NCBI GenBank assembly: GCA_001972305.1
Contig: BDDD01000048.1
Span: 462,062-526,061, forward strand
DNA length: 64,000 nt
Source: Cephalotus follicularis
Lineage: Eukaryota > Streptophyta > Magnoliopsida > Oxalidales > Cephalotaceae
Reading direction: 5' to 3'
A program made the position numbers and the translations under genes. The notes beneath the pieces were generated by a model. That model worked only from the letters and a program-made list of their open reading frames with translations, had not been told where the DNA came from and ran no database searches. This document shows, in pieces, positions 8,569-18,435 of this stretch (position 1 is its first letter; each line of letters opens with the position of its first letter).

Positions 8569-9145
8569 TTCTACCCTCCTTATAAAACTTTTGTCCTCAA
8601 AATTTGTATACATTAGACTAAAAAAGATGAGGGTATTCCTTTCTCACCATTTCTTCCAATTCCCAGGTAGCTTCTTCAACTCCATGATTTCTCCATGACA
8701 CTTTTACTAAGGGAATTGTCTTGGTCCTTAGAATTTGCTCTTCATGATCCAGAATTTCCATTGGTTGTTCATCGTATGACAAGTCTTTATGTACTTGAAT
8801 CGGTTCAGCTCTTAGAATATAAGATGGGTTGGCCATATATTTTCGAAGTAGCGATACATGGAACACATTGTGAACGTGAGATAGACTTGGTGGCAAAGCA
8901 AGCCTATACGCAACTTCTCCTATCCTATCCAAAATATCATAGGGACCAATGTATCGAGGACTAAGCTTTCCCTTCTTACCAAACCGCATCACTCCTTTCC
9001 ATGGTGATACCTTGAGAAAAACATGATCTCCCACTTCAAAATGTAGTTCTCTCCGCCTTTTATCTCCATAGCTCTTTTGTCTACTTTGGGCTGTTAAGAG
9101 GCGTTTCCGAATCAGTTTCACTTTCTCGGTAGTTATTTGTACCAT
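8569..9145 (-). pseudogene. pol: integrase C-terminus with chromodomain (copy B)
   Basis: A 175-residue open stretch covers the integrase C-terminal domain (FEVGDHVFLKVSPWKGVMRFGKKGKL and YIGPYDILDRIGEVAYRLALP) and a chromodomain-like tail. The tail runs from ILDHEEQILRTKTIPLVKV through SWRNHGVEEATWELEEMV to YPHLF. In chromoviruses this tail guides integration to modified histones. After the stop, a GAGGACAAAAG stretch and a purine tract lead into the LTR at 8568. It is separated from the integrase core by a frame break near 9145-9172. Confidence 0.88.
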
Positions 9146-9171
9146 TTATGGTCCCAATAACTTCCGTTCTC

Positions 9172-9987
9172 CTACCTCTTCCCAACAAATAGGCGTTCGA
9201 CACCTTCGTCCGTAAAGTGCTTCGAAAGGTGCCATCTGTATGCTACTTGGAAGCTATTGTTGTAAGCAAACTCAATCAGAGAGACATGTTGTTCCCAGTT
9301 TCCTTGGAAATCTATAATACAAGCACGTAGCATGTCTTCCAATGTTTGAATGGTTCGTTCCGATTGCCCATATGTGTGCGGGTGGTACGCCGTACAAAAG
9401 TTCAACCTTGTACCCAAAGCATCTTGTAAACTCTTCCAAAAGCGTGACATGAAACGAGGGTCTCGGTCAGAAACGATCAATACTGGTACACCATGCAATC
9501 TGATGATCTCTTGTTCATATATTCTCGCCAATTGACTCAATGAATGACTGTCCTTGATTCGTAGAAAGTGAGCTTACTTTTTTAAACGATCCACAATTAC
9601 CCATATTGCATTATTACCCTTAGTTGTCCTTGGAAGTCCAGTAACAAAATCCATACTGATATGCTCCCACTTCCATTCAGGTATGGGAAGTGACTGTAGA
9701 GTGCCTTTTGGCACTAGATGCTCAGCTTTCACTTGTTGACATGCAAGACATCTTGACACAAAGTCCGAAATTTCTCTTTTCATATTATTCCACCAATATA
9801 GATATCGCAGATCCCTATACATCTTTGTACTTCCAGGGTGGACTGAGAAATTTGAACTATGTGCTTCCGTCATTAGTTCCTTTTTCAATTCTGCCTTAGC
9901 TGGAGTGCATAATCTTGTATCGAATCTCAATACACCATCGACTCCTACGTTAAAACGTGATACTTTTCCATTCCGCACTTGGTGCAC
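9172..9987 (-). pseudogene. pol: integrase zinc-binding and catalytic core (copy B)
   Basis: The HHCC zinc-binding part ([15 protein letters not shown] and RCLACQ) and the first catalytic Asp (HISMDFVTGLP) lie in 9574-9987. The second Asp (VSDRDPRF) and the catalytic Glu (ERTIQTLEDMLRAC) lie in 9172-9540. A frame break at about 9541-9573 separates the halves. A further shift after FAYNNSF scrambles the end. Integrase would insert element DNA into the nuclear genome. All catalytic positions are still visible, but not in one frame. Confidence 0.88.
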
Positions 9988-10002
9988 TATCTCCTTGAAA
10001 TC

Positions 10003-11111
10003 TCAGTCCTCCATCTGACATTGTTTTATTCTTTCCACTGGAGAAGGTTGAGCTATGACTTGAGATAAGGAAGCTCCTTCTCCTGGTCTTTTCACTTCCA
10101 AATTCATCATTTGGAAATCTCTTATCAATTCATTCAGCGAGGTGATCTTCATTGCCAAGTTCCCCATGCTCTTCCGACTCAGGGCGTCTGCCATGACATT
10201 TGCCTTTCCTGGATGGTACTGAATAGTACAATTGTAATCCTTGATAAGTTCTAACAATCTTCTTTGCCGCATGTTTAACTCCTTTTGGGTGAAAATGTAC
10301 TTGAGGCTCTTATGGTCGGTGAAGATTTCACACTTCTCTCCATATGGATAGTGCCTCAAAATCTTTAATGCAAAAATAACTGCAGCCAATTCTAAATCAT
10401 GTGTCGGATAGTTCTGCTCGTGTGCTTTAAGTTGTCTAGAAGCATAGGCGATCACTTTTCCTTGTTGCATCAGCACGCAACCAAGCCCTTTGCGAGATGC
10501 GTCACTGTAACCCACAAAACTCTCAGATTCTGTTGGTATTGCTAGTATCGGGGCATTCATCAGTCTTTCTTTTAATTCCAAGAAACCCTTCTCACATTGG
10601 TCGAACCAATCAAACTTTACATTCTTCTGTGTCAACCTTGTGAGTGGGTTCGCAATACGAGAGAAATTCTCAACAAATCTTCGGTAATAACCCGCCAATC
10701 CCAGAAAACTCCGTATCTCAGCTACTGAGGTAGGCCTTTGCCATTCTCTTATTGCTTCCGTCTTGACGGGATCTACTGATATACCTTCCCTTGTGATCAC
10801 TGTCCTAGAAAGGATACCTCCTCCATCCAAAACTGACATTTGCTGAACTTAGCATAGAGTCGTTCCTTCCGTAGTGTTTGTAACACATGGTTTAAATGTT
10901 TCTCATGTTCCTCTTGATGTTTTGAGTAAACCAATATGTCATCGATGAAGACTATCACAAACTGATCCAAATATTCACCGAATACTTTGTTCATCGAACT
11001 CATAAATACTGCTGGAGCATTCGTCAATCCAAATGACATTACCAAAAACTCATAGTGTCCATATCGTGTTCGGAAGGCAGTTTTTGGTATATCATCTTTC
11101 TTGACCTTCAC
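10003..11111 (-). pseudogene. pol: RT palm and RNase H (copy B)
   Basis: The RT part reads [21 protein letters not shown] and the catalytic [10 protein letters not shown] (10797-11111). A one-base break near 10800-10839 precedes a 278-residue stretch with the RT thumb ([15 protein letters not shown]) and RNase H ([38 protein letters not shown]). All four RNase H acidic positions are present. The N-terminal end is closed by the TAA stop after GSH that copy A also has. Confidence 0.9.
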
Positions 11112-11489
11112 TTAATGAGAACCCGATCGAAGATCAATCTTTGAGAAGTATCAAGCGTTCTTGAGCTGGTCAAACATGTCGTAAATCCTTGGTAGTGGGT
11201 ACTTGTTCTTATTCGTGACTTGATTCCGCTCTCGGTAGTCTATGCAGAGTCTCATTGTCCCATCCTTCTTTTTCACAAACAATACCGGTGCACCCCAGGG
11301 TAATACACTTGGTCGGATGAAGCCTTTATCCAAAAGTTCTTGTAACTGAGTCTTCAATTCTTTCAATTCGGTTGGCGCCATGCGGTACGGACTCTTTGAA
11401 ATAGGAGCTGTTCCCGGCACCACATCAATGGTAAACTCCACTTCTCGATCCGGTGGAATACCAGGTAGATCCTCAGGAAATATATCCAT
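11112..11489 (-). pseudogene. pol: RT fingers (copy B)
   Basis: A 112-residue stretch from [14 protein letters not shown] contains [25 protein letters not shown] split by normal spacing, and [21 protein letters not shown] (Glu-Leu changed to Glu-Arg). It continues past DMFDQLKNA and breaks. The segment upstream to the protease is frame-shifted or stopped near 11490. Confidence 0.88.
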
Positions 11490-12010
11490 AAACTATTTCA
11501 CAATATGAACATCTTCAATTCTCAATTTCTCTTCCTTGGTGTCCACTACATATGCGAGGTAACCTTCGCAACCCCTTTTCAACAATTGCTTAGCTTGCAT
11601 TGACGCTATGAACTTCAAAGGTTTGGTAATTCCAGTACTCTGGAAGATAAACTCAGGTTGACCCGGTATAGTAAACTTTACTTCCTTTTTGAAACAATCA
11701 ACACTAGCATGATTCTCCGAAAGTCAATCCATGCCTAGTATGACGTCAAAGTTTAGGATTGGTAGAGGTACTAGGTCCACTAGCATCATCCTTTCACATA
11801 TTAGTAAGTCACGAGATTTATATACTGTGTCTGCCCCCAAGGTATTACCACTTGGCGTTTCAACGGCTAAACTTATTTCTAGTTCTTGTGATGGGGTATT
11901 TATACATTATGCAAAAGATAAAGACACAAACGAATGTGTCGCCCCCGTATCAAACAATTTATAAGCAGACCATACGGAAAAAGTACCTGTTACCACATCG
12001 TTAGGATCTT
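11490..12010 (-). pseudogene. pol: protease region (copy B)
   Basis: The protease active site FDTGATHSFVSLSFA lies at about 11907-11960, at the end of the Gag-side open stretch. The rest of the domain (near 11500-11900) is recognisable by near identity to copy A's 4520-4990 but has a stop near 11730. The enzyme would cut the Gag-Pol polyprotein inside the particle. Confidence 0.8.
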
Positions 12011-12431
12011 CCATCTCATCAGCCGTCATAGCATATGTTCTGGCTGGTGCTCTTTGTTGCTGGGCTCCGTTCCCCCCTTGTCCTCGCATTCTTGGTCGGG
12101 TGCATTGGTTGGACATGTGTCCTTCCTGACAAAAATTATAACATTTGATTGGCCTTTGAATTTGGGTTCGATCCTGTCCTTGTGGGCATTCCTTTGCTTG
12201 GTGTCCTGGTTTTCTACACCTATAACAAATTCCCTTTCCTATCAGGCATTCTCCACGATGGGTATTTCGGCATTGCTGGCATGGTTTACGGTCTCCTCCT
12301 CCTCCGTTAGTCCTTCCTTTCTTATTATTATTACAAGAGGATTCTCCAGCCTTCCTCTTTCCTTGACTCTGCTCTGTCCATTTCTGTTGATACTTTTGAT
12401 TATCCATTTCTATTTTCAACGCACATCTCAG
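12011..12431 (-). pseudogene. gag: Gag zinc-knuckle region (copy B), truncated
   Basis: Open with the protease start (12419-11907). A basic linker is followed by three Cys/His clusters: CQQCRNTHRGEC, CYRCRKPGHQAKEC (perfect CX2CX4HX4C) and CYNFCQEGHMSNQC (altered to CX3CX3HX4C). Homology to copy A ends at CGCACATCTCAG and switches to copia leader sequence at 12432, so most of Gag and B's 5' LTR are missing here. Confidence 0.85.
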
Positions 12432-13216
12432 AGGGGATCAAGAAGAATGAAAAACCATCTGAAGGCCATGTATGCATGGTACAATATTGTAATAAAGTAG
12501 ATGTTTAAATGATATCACATAGGAGACCCGGTGGTCACGTTTAGCTCACGTGATCACCAAAATAGATAAGTCCCAAGTCAGGCCATTTTCTAGGTTGCAT
12601 GAGATGGATGAAATTTTAATTTTTCCAAATACGTCCAAGCATGCTAAGCCGTCCAAATGGGATTGGAAGATAATTAAATTTATCTAATAACGGTTTTGAT
12701 AAAACCTAAAATGTGAGACCTAAATTCCTCCAACTTGAGAAATAATAAGTCCATAAGCGGTGGGGCATAGTTTCTGTCCTATCGTTGGCCTTCCACAATC
12801 ATCGTTGAATGGTGTGGATATACTGAGGATAGCATAGCCCACCGTTGAGGTCCTCCATATAACCATTTCTATTCAATTTCAGTGTGAGGTCAACTGGAAG
12901 GAAATGACCACGTTTTGGTACTCTAACAAGCTCCTTGTGGGTATCAAAACGGGTTCATTTATGTGAGGTTTGTGGGTTTGACTTATACCGGGAGCTTATG
13001 GTTATTGTCATACCCACCGCTGAGAGCATAAGGGCCGGCAGGCCGAATCTAGTATCCGATCTTACACGAAGGACAAGAGGTCCTAAATGTAAATTGACAC
13101 TCGTGTCTACCTATATAGCTATTGTGGTTTGTCATGCCCACCGCTGAGGTCACAATAGTTGTGAGATAGATTTTGATCCCCACTCGGAAGTAAGAGGTTT
13201 CCCGAATTCCACATGG
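12432..13216 (+). repeat. copia leader fragment in mosaic junction
   Basis: This is a near copy of 15192-15966, part of the untranslated leader of Cop1, and more distantly of Cop2 leader sequence at about 59545-60310. It starts at AGGGGATCAAG directly after copy B's truncated Gag, with a 2-base overlap (AG), and ends after CCCGAATTCCACATGG. It has no coding potential. Confidence 0.85.
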
Positions 13217-13442
13217 GATTTGATATGGGCACGCAAGGAGACTTAAGGAGAAGACCGAATTGTTTCTCTTATTTTATGTACTGGATTAATGAATAATGAC
13301 TATGTTAATTGGATTCTTGTAGCGTGGATTTTATATCTGTCATGTATTGATGGATACCGTGGTTTATTTCATTTCTTACTGTATTATCACGCTCCGTTTA
13401 TGGACGATCGATAATGATGTTGGGTTTTATATAAACTTTTTG

Positions 13443-13470
13443 GTATCACGTAGTATGGGATGCGTGATAC
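13443..13470 (+). other. U5 stem-loop SL1 (mosaic LTR fragment)
   Basis: GTATCACGT pairs with GCGTGATAC over nine positions (inner one T.G) around the loop AGTATGGGAT. It starts about 167 nt before the LTR end. This is the longest version of the stem in the window. Confidence 0.8.
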
Positions 13471-13477
13471 ATATTTA

Positions 13478-13552
13478 AATTCAGCTTATTTCATGTTACT
13501 GCTTCCGCTATTGAAAGTTTTTGTTTATACGTAAAATTGTATAAGCTGAATT
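13478..13552 (+). other. U5 long stem SL2 (mosaic LTR fragment)
   Basis: AATTCAGCTTAT (13478-13489) pairs perfectly with ATAAGCTGAATT (13541-13552). The loop contains TGCTTCCGC. Confidence 0.7.
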
Positions 13553-13610
13553 ATGTTGGTTGATTGCTTTACTGCCTTAATGTTGTCTTCTTGGAAAACT
13601 GGGTGTGACA

Positions 13611-13733
13611 GCATGGTATCAGAGCATATTCCAAATATGCTTAGCTAGGAAATTTTCCTCGGCAATCAATAAATTGTTTTTCTAAAGTCGGGAATAACTG
13701 TCATCCTTATTATAGGAACAAATGGACCGAAGG
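13611..13733 (+). other. primer-binding site, leader and gag start of the mosaic gypsy fragment
   Basis: TGGTATCAGAGC (13614-13625) is a perfect initiator tRNA-Met primer-binding site. The following leader aligns with that of D (51616-51706) and reaches an ATGGACCGAAGGAG start like D's MDLRRG. It then breaks into B-family RT sequence at about 13734. Confidence 0.8.
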
Positions 13734-14022
13734 AGAACCCGATCGAAGATCAATCTTTCAGAAGTATCGAGCGTTCTTGAGCTGGTCAAACAAGTCATCA
13801 ATCCTTGGTAGTGGGTACTTGTTCTTAATGGTAACTTGATTCAGCTCTCGGTAGTCTATGCAGAGTCTCGTTGTCCCGTCCTTCTTTTTCACAAACAATA
13901 CCGGTGCACCCCAAGGTGATACACTTGGTTGGATGAAGCCTTTATCCAAAAGTTCTTGTAACTGAGTCTTCAATTCTTTCAATTCGGTTGGCGCCATGCG
14001 GTACGGACTCTTTGAAATAGGA
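13734..14022 (-). pseudogene. pol: gypsy RT fragment in mosaic junction (A/B family)
   Basis: On the minus strand it encodes RT fingers: [39 protein letters not shown] and [10 protein letters not shown]. It is close to B at 11118-11413. The fragment keeps neither the RT active site nor any terminus. It joins Cop1 LTR sequence with the overlap TGTT at 14022. Confidence 0.9.
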
Positions 14023-14378
14023 GCTGTTTTATATATGTGTTTTAAGTGCAGGTTAAATGTGTTTTAAAACAATTAGGGTATGGTTTTAAGTTTTGGATAC
14101 TATGGTGAATCAATTAAGGTTTATATGCACCATGATTGATTTTAGGAATGTGACAAATCCTTAGGGTTTGAGTACCCTACACAAATCCGAATCAAGCATG
14201 TTTAGAAACCTGCCAAGGCTTCATTTAAATGTCCAATTAAAGATCTAAGATGCAATTGGGGCATTTACGGGCATTGGTTAAGGGTAGTTCCTTCACCGGA
14301 ACATAAAATTTAAAATAGAGCACCCGTAACCCTAATGTCCTGAATGTTTTTCTTCCGCTACTTTCCCAATTTCTAACA
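14023..14378 (+). repeat. truncated 5' LTR of copia element Cop1
   Basis: The last 356 bp of the LTR, matching the end of the 3' LTR (22280-22634), and ending ATTTCTAACA just before the primer-binding site. The first about 2.1 kb of this LTR are missing and replaced by the mosaic fragments. Confidence 0.9.
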
Positions 14379-14380
14379 AG

Positions 14381-14392
14381 TGGTATCAAAGC
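14381..14392 (+). other. primer-binding site of Cop1
   Basis: TGGTATCAAAGC differs by one base from the initiator tRNA-Met complement TGGTATCAGAGC and lies two bases after the LTR. Confidence 0.8.
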
Positions 14393-16110
14393 TACTAATT
14401 GACATTAATTGGACCTGAATTTTATTTTTGGTGGATTTCTTGGTATGTCATTAACCTAGGACAAAATTTTGAACTCCTAACCCTAAAGTGAAATTGACAA
14501 AATGAGATCATTACGAATTTTTATTCATGTTGATTTTTTGTCAATGCATATAACTTTGGTAAATGCCTATTTACATGGATTGTTTAATGATCCAAAGGTT
14601 AATACGTTTGATGTTGATGATGCAAGGGGAATTCCAACATCCCTACGTATGATTTAGGATCTCAAACGGACCTCCAAAAGTTCATTCTAATAGTGCACTT
14701 TTTTTTTCAAAAGGAACAATAAATATTAGTTTATTCTAATATAAAATTGCATAGTTTTCACTCAATTAAATCCATGTGTAAGATTAATCTATAAATGTAG
14801 TGTTGAACTACATATATGGTGGCTAGATATTAATTTATTTAGTGGGAGTGAAATTCCCTTTTGACTGGTAGACAAATCGACAATCCATTAAATATTAAAT
14901 TCTTACGTGTTTATTCATTAAATATAGTGTGTTATATTTTTTTGAATATCTGATGCATGATGGTAGGCTTGGGACTAGACGTAGATGTTTAGGTTTCTTT
15001 TATGTATGTTATTTAAATGCTTTATTACGATGGAATTCATTTGGTTTGTAATAACGCTGCCTGCGTGCACCAATAATTTTTCTTATCCATTAAATTACTA
15101 GAGTAGAATTTTCTCCTCTCCCTTTAAATGTATTCTTATTTTTAATGCACATTTAATGTAATTTTAAAAAGGGAGTACAATGAAGATTGAAGAGGGGATC
15201 AAGAAGAATGAAAAACCATCTGAAGGCCATGTATGCATGGTACAATATTGTAATAAAGTAGATGTTTAAATGATATCACATAGGAGAACCGGTGGTCACG
15301 TTTAGCTCACGTGATCACCATTATAGATAAGTCCCAAGTCAGGCCATTTTCTAGGTTGAATGAGATGGATGAAATTTTAATTTTTCCAAACACGTCCAAG
15401 AATGCTAAGCTGTCCAAATGGGATTGGAAGATAATTAAATTTATCTAATAACGGTTTTGATAAAACCTAAAATGTGAGACCTAAATTCCTCTAACTTCAG
15501 AAATAATAAGTCGGGCATAGTCTGTGTCCTATCGTTGGCCTTCCACAATCATCGTTGAATGGTGTGGATATACTGAGGATAGCATAGCCCACCGCTGAGG
15601 TCCTCCATATAACCATTTCTATTCAATTTCAGTGTGAGGTGCACTGGAAGGACATGACCACGTTTTGGTACTCTGACAAGCTCCTTGTGGGTATCAAAAT
15701 GGCTTCATTTATGTGAGGTTTGTGGGTCTGACTTATACCGGGAGCTTATGGTTATGGTCATGCCCACCGCTGAGACCATAAGGGCCAGCAAGCCGAATCT
15801 AGTATCGGATCTTACATGAAGGACAAGAGGTCCTAAATGTAAATTGACACTCGTGTCTACCTATCTAGCTATTGTGGTTTGTCATGCCCACCGCTGAGGT
15901 CATGATAGTTGTGAGATAGATTTAGATCCCCACTAGGAAGCAAGAGATTTCCCGAATTCCACATGGAGGTGTGGGATACAATTAGAATAGTGGGAGGAGC
16001 CATATTTCTAAAGACCAAGAATTATGGTAATAACTAATAATGGAACAATTTGCTAATTTCTTTCTCATGTTTCCTCTATGTAGGTTACTAGATATATATA
16101 TTCTGCAATA
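14393..16110 (+). other. long untranslated leader of Cop1
   Basis: About 1.7 kb between primer-binding site and gag with no coding frame. The part 15192-15966 recurs at 12432-13216, and the leader as a whole resembles that of Cop2 (59028-60463). It has short repeated CCCACCGCTGAG units (for example near 15590, 15767 and 15888). Confidence 0.7.
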
Positions 16111-16960
16111 ATGTCTATAAGCACCGCAATAGCACGAATACTTGAGACAAATAAACTGGAGGGTCCAAATTTTTTGGATTGGCAGCGCAATCTACACCTT
16201 GTACTCACGAGCATGAGACTAGCTCATGTGATGACTAATACATCCCCGGTTTTGGGAGATAACCCAGCCGAATAGCATAAGGCCAAAGTGGCCAAATGGT
16301 TAGACAAGGATCAACAAGCTCTATGCTTAGCGATTGTGGGTATGGTCCCGGAATTGCAACTATAGCATGAAAAGCTTAAGACTCTTGGCGCCATACTTCT
16401 GAGACTACAAGAGTTATATGTTGCTAGATCTAGAACCCAACGGTTCAACTTATCGTGTCAACTCTTCTGGCTGAAAATGCCTGAGCGGACATCAGTTCAT
16501 GCTCATGGGCTGAAGATGATTGATCTCATTAAGCAGCTGGCTCAATTGGATCTGATCATGGATGAGGGTTATTATATTGACCATATGCTTGCGTCCCTCC
16601 CTCGGACATTCTCCCGCTTCATCACAAATTTCCGCATGAACAAGGTGGAGTGTACTTTATCTGAACTTGTGGAAATGCTTCGTATGGCAGAAGCCGACAT
16701 GGATCATGGGAAGTCCAAGTCACATGTGATGATGCTTCCATCTTCTTCTACCAGGACATCCCCCCAAAAGGGCGGATCTACTAGATCCAAGTCCAAGGGT
16801 AAAGGCAAGAGGCCGATGAAGAAGAAAGGGAAGAAACCACTGAGAGCAGTTGACGGGGATGAGATCCAAAATAGGATCCGATAGCTTTATAATTAGAAGG
16901 CCTGCTATTATTGTGGAAAGCAAGGCCACGGGAGATCAAAGTGTCCTGAACTCTGAAAGT
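16111..16960 (+). pseudogene. gag: copia Gag (Cop1)
   Basis: The start ATG at 16111 follows the leader, and the opening resembles copia Gag (KLEGPNFLDWQRNLHLVL). It is interrupted by stops (after DNPAE near 16275 and in PELQL near 16363). A 135-residue stretch (16477-16884) then carries the typical capsid part with YYIDHMLASLPRTFSRFI and LSELVEMLRMAE. A basic Ser/Lys-rich linker follows, then one CX2CX4HX4C knuckle (CYYCGKQGHGRSKC, 16903-16944). The domain order and the length to the knuckle are normal. The stops make it non-functional. Confidence 0.88.
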
Positions 16961-17360
16961 TCAATGCAGAAGGTGCCTCTGGTTCAGGTACCTCTATGAT
17001 TGAATCATTTCTAGCTTGTAATGTTAGTTCAACTTGGGTAATTGACTCTGGTTGTGGGACTAACATTTGCAACTCTTTGCAGGGGCTAAGTGAAGCTAGA
17101 AAGCTCAGTGCAGCTGAAGCATTGGACTTACGCCTAGGTGATGGGTCACGAATTCACACCAGCTATGTGGGCGTTTTTGAGTTATGTTTTGTTAATGGAC
17201 ATGTATTAAAACTCGATCCTTGTTATTTTGTAAGGAACCTTGCAAGGAATGTCGTTTCACTTTCCTATTTGTTTAAGATTTGTTGGATGATAACCTTTAC
17301 TGCATATGGTTGTAGTCTTATACATAACAACGTTCTTATATGTGAAGGGCCATAGATAAC
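16961..17360 (+). pseudogene. pol: copia protease (Cop1)
   Basis: WVIDSGCGTNIC contains the aspartic protease D-S-G triplet. RLGDGSRIHTSYVG and LARNVVSLSYL follow, in a 119-residue open stretch (16996-17355). This is a standard pre-integrase copia protease. The frame ends before the integrase zinc region. Confidence 0.85.
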
Positions 17361-18435
17361 GGGATATATGTTTTAAATACAAATGAACAAATGGAATTAA
17401 CAATACAACATGGGACTAATAAAAGACAAAGAGAGATTAAGGACATAAACTCTTCATATATGTGGCATTGTAGATTAGGTCATCCTAGTGAGGCTAGATT
17501 GACAGAGTTGGTTAGGGATGGACTTTTGGACATCCAGGGCGTGGAGTCCTTTCCAACCTGTGAGCCATGTTTGATTGGCAAGATGACCAAATCTCCCTTC
17601 TCCGGAGTAGGAGAAAGGACAGTGGACATACTGGGACTTGTCCACACTGACGTTTGTGGTCAATGTCTGTCAATGCATATGGAGGTTTTCCCTACTTTAT
17701 CACTATTACCGACGATTTATCACGGTTTGGGTACGTGTTTCTTATAAGACACAAGTCTGAATCATTTGAGAGATTTAAACAATTCAGATAAGAAGTAGAG
17801 AAACAGACAGGGAAGCCCATCAAAATACTTCGGAGTGATTGAGGGGGTGAGTACCTATCTACTAAATTCCTGGGTTATCTGAGGGATAACGGAATTCTCT
17901 CTCAGTGGACACCTCCCGGAACACCACAACATAGTGGTGTATCCAAACGGAGGAATCGGACCTTGATGAATATGGTCCGGTCCATGATATCTTTTGCTGA
18001 TCTTCTGATCTCATCCTAGGGTTATGGACTGTAGTCAGCAGAGCACGTCCTAAACCGGATTCCTTCAAAATCCGCCCCCTCCAAACCTTTAGAGGTATAT
18101 AAAGGGAGGAAACCTAGACTACGCCATTTGAGGGTTTGGGGCTGTCCAGCTTATGCGAGAAGGCATGAACCTTCTAAGCTAGAGGCGCGAGGGGATCGCT
18201 GCCAGTTTATGGGGTATCCTAAAGAATCAAGAGGATACTATTTTTACCATCCTAGCGAATGAAAGTTTTCGTTTCATGGAATGCTACATTCCTAGAGAAG
18301 GAATACCTACTTGCAGGGAGCAGTGGGAGCATGGTGGAACTAAGAGAGTTACCACCTAGTGAAAACCCATATGATGATGAGGAACTAAAACTAGAGCCCT
18401 CTAGAGACACAGTTAGGGAATGATCCCAACCTGAG
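17361..18435 (+). pseudogene. pol: copia integrase (Cop1)
   Basis: The zinc-binding part (WHCRLGHPSEARL and CEPCLIGKMTKSPF) and the first Asp (HTDVCG) are in 17391-17747. After that several frame breaks and stops occur. One changes the second-Asp motif to LRSD-stop-GGEY. The catalytic Glu appears replaced by Lys (VSKRRNRTL at 17945, where the family has VSERRNRTL). The C-terminal part (about 18100-18350) is readable only in pieces. Confidence 0.85.

Larger units (their letters stand above)
13217..13610 (+). repeat. gypsy 5' LTR end fragment in mosaic junction
   Basis: The last about 390 bp of a plus-strand gypsy LTR related to D, L, J and G1. It has ATCACGCTCCGTTT, the U5 stem-loops SL1 and SL2, and the end CTGGGTGTGACA directly before a primer-binding site. 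The LTR start is missing. Confidence 0.85.

Noticed and set aside
13614-13625. tRNA-Met gene
   Set aside because: Only the 12-base primer-binding complement is present here and at 6497, 14381, 51707 and 59016; no cloverleaf follows.
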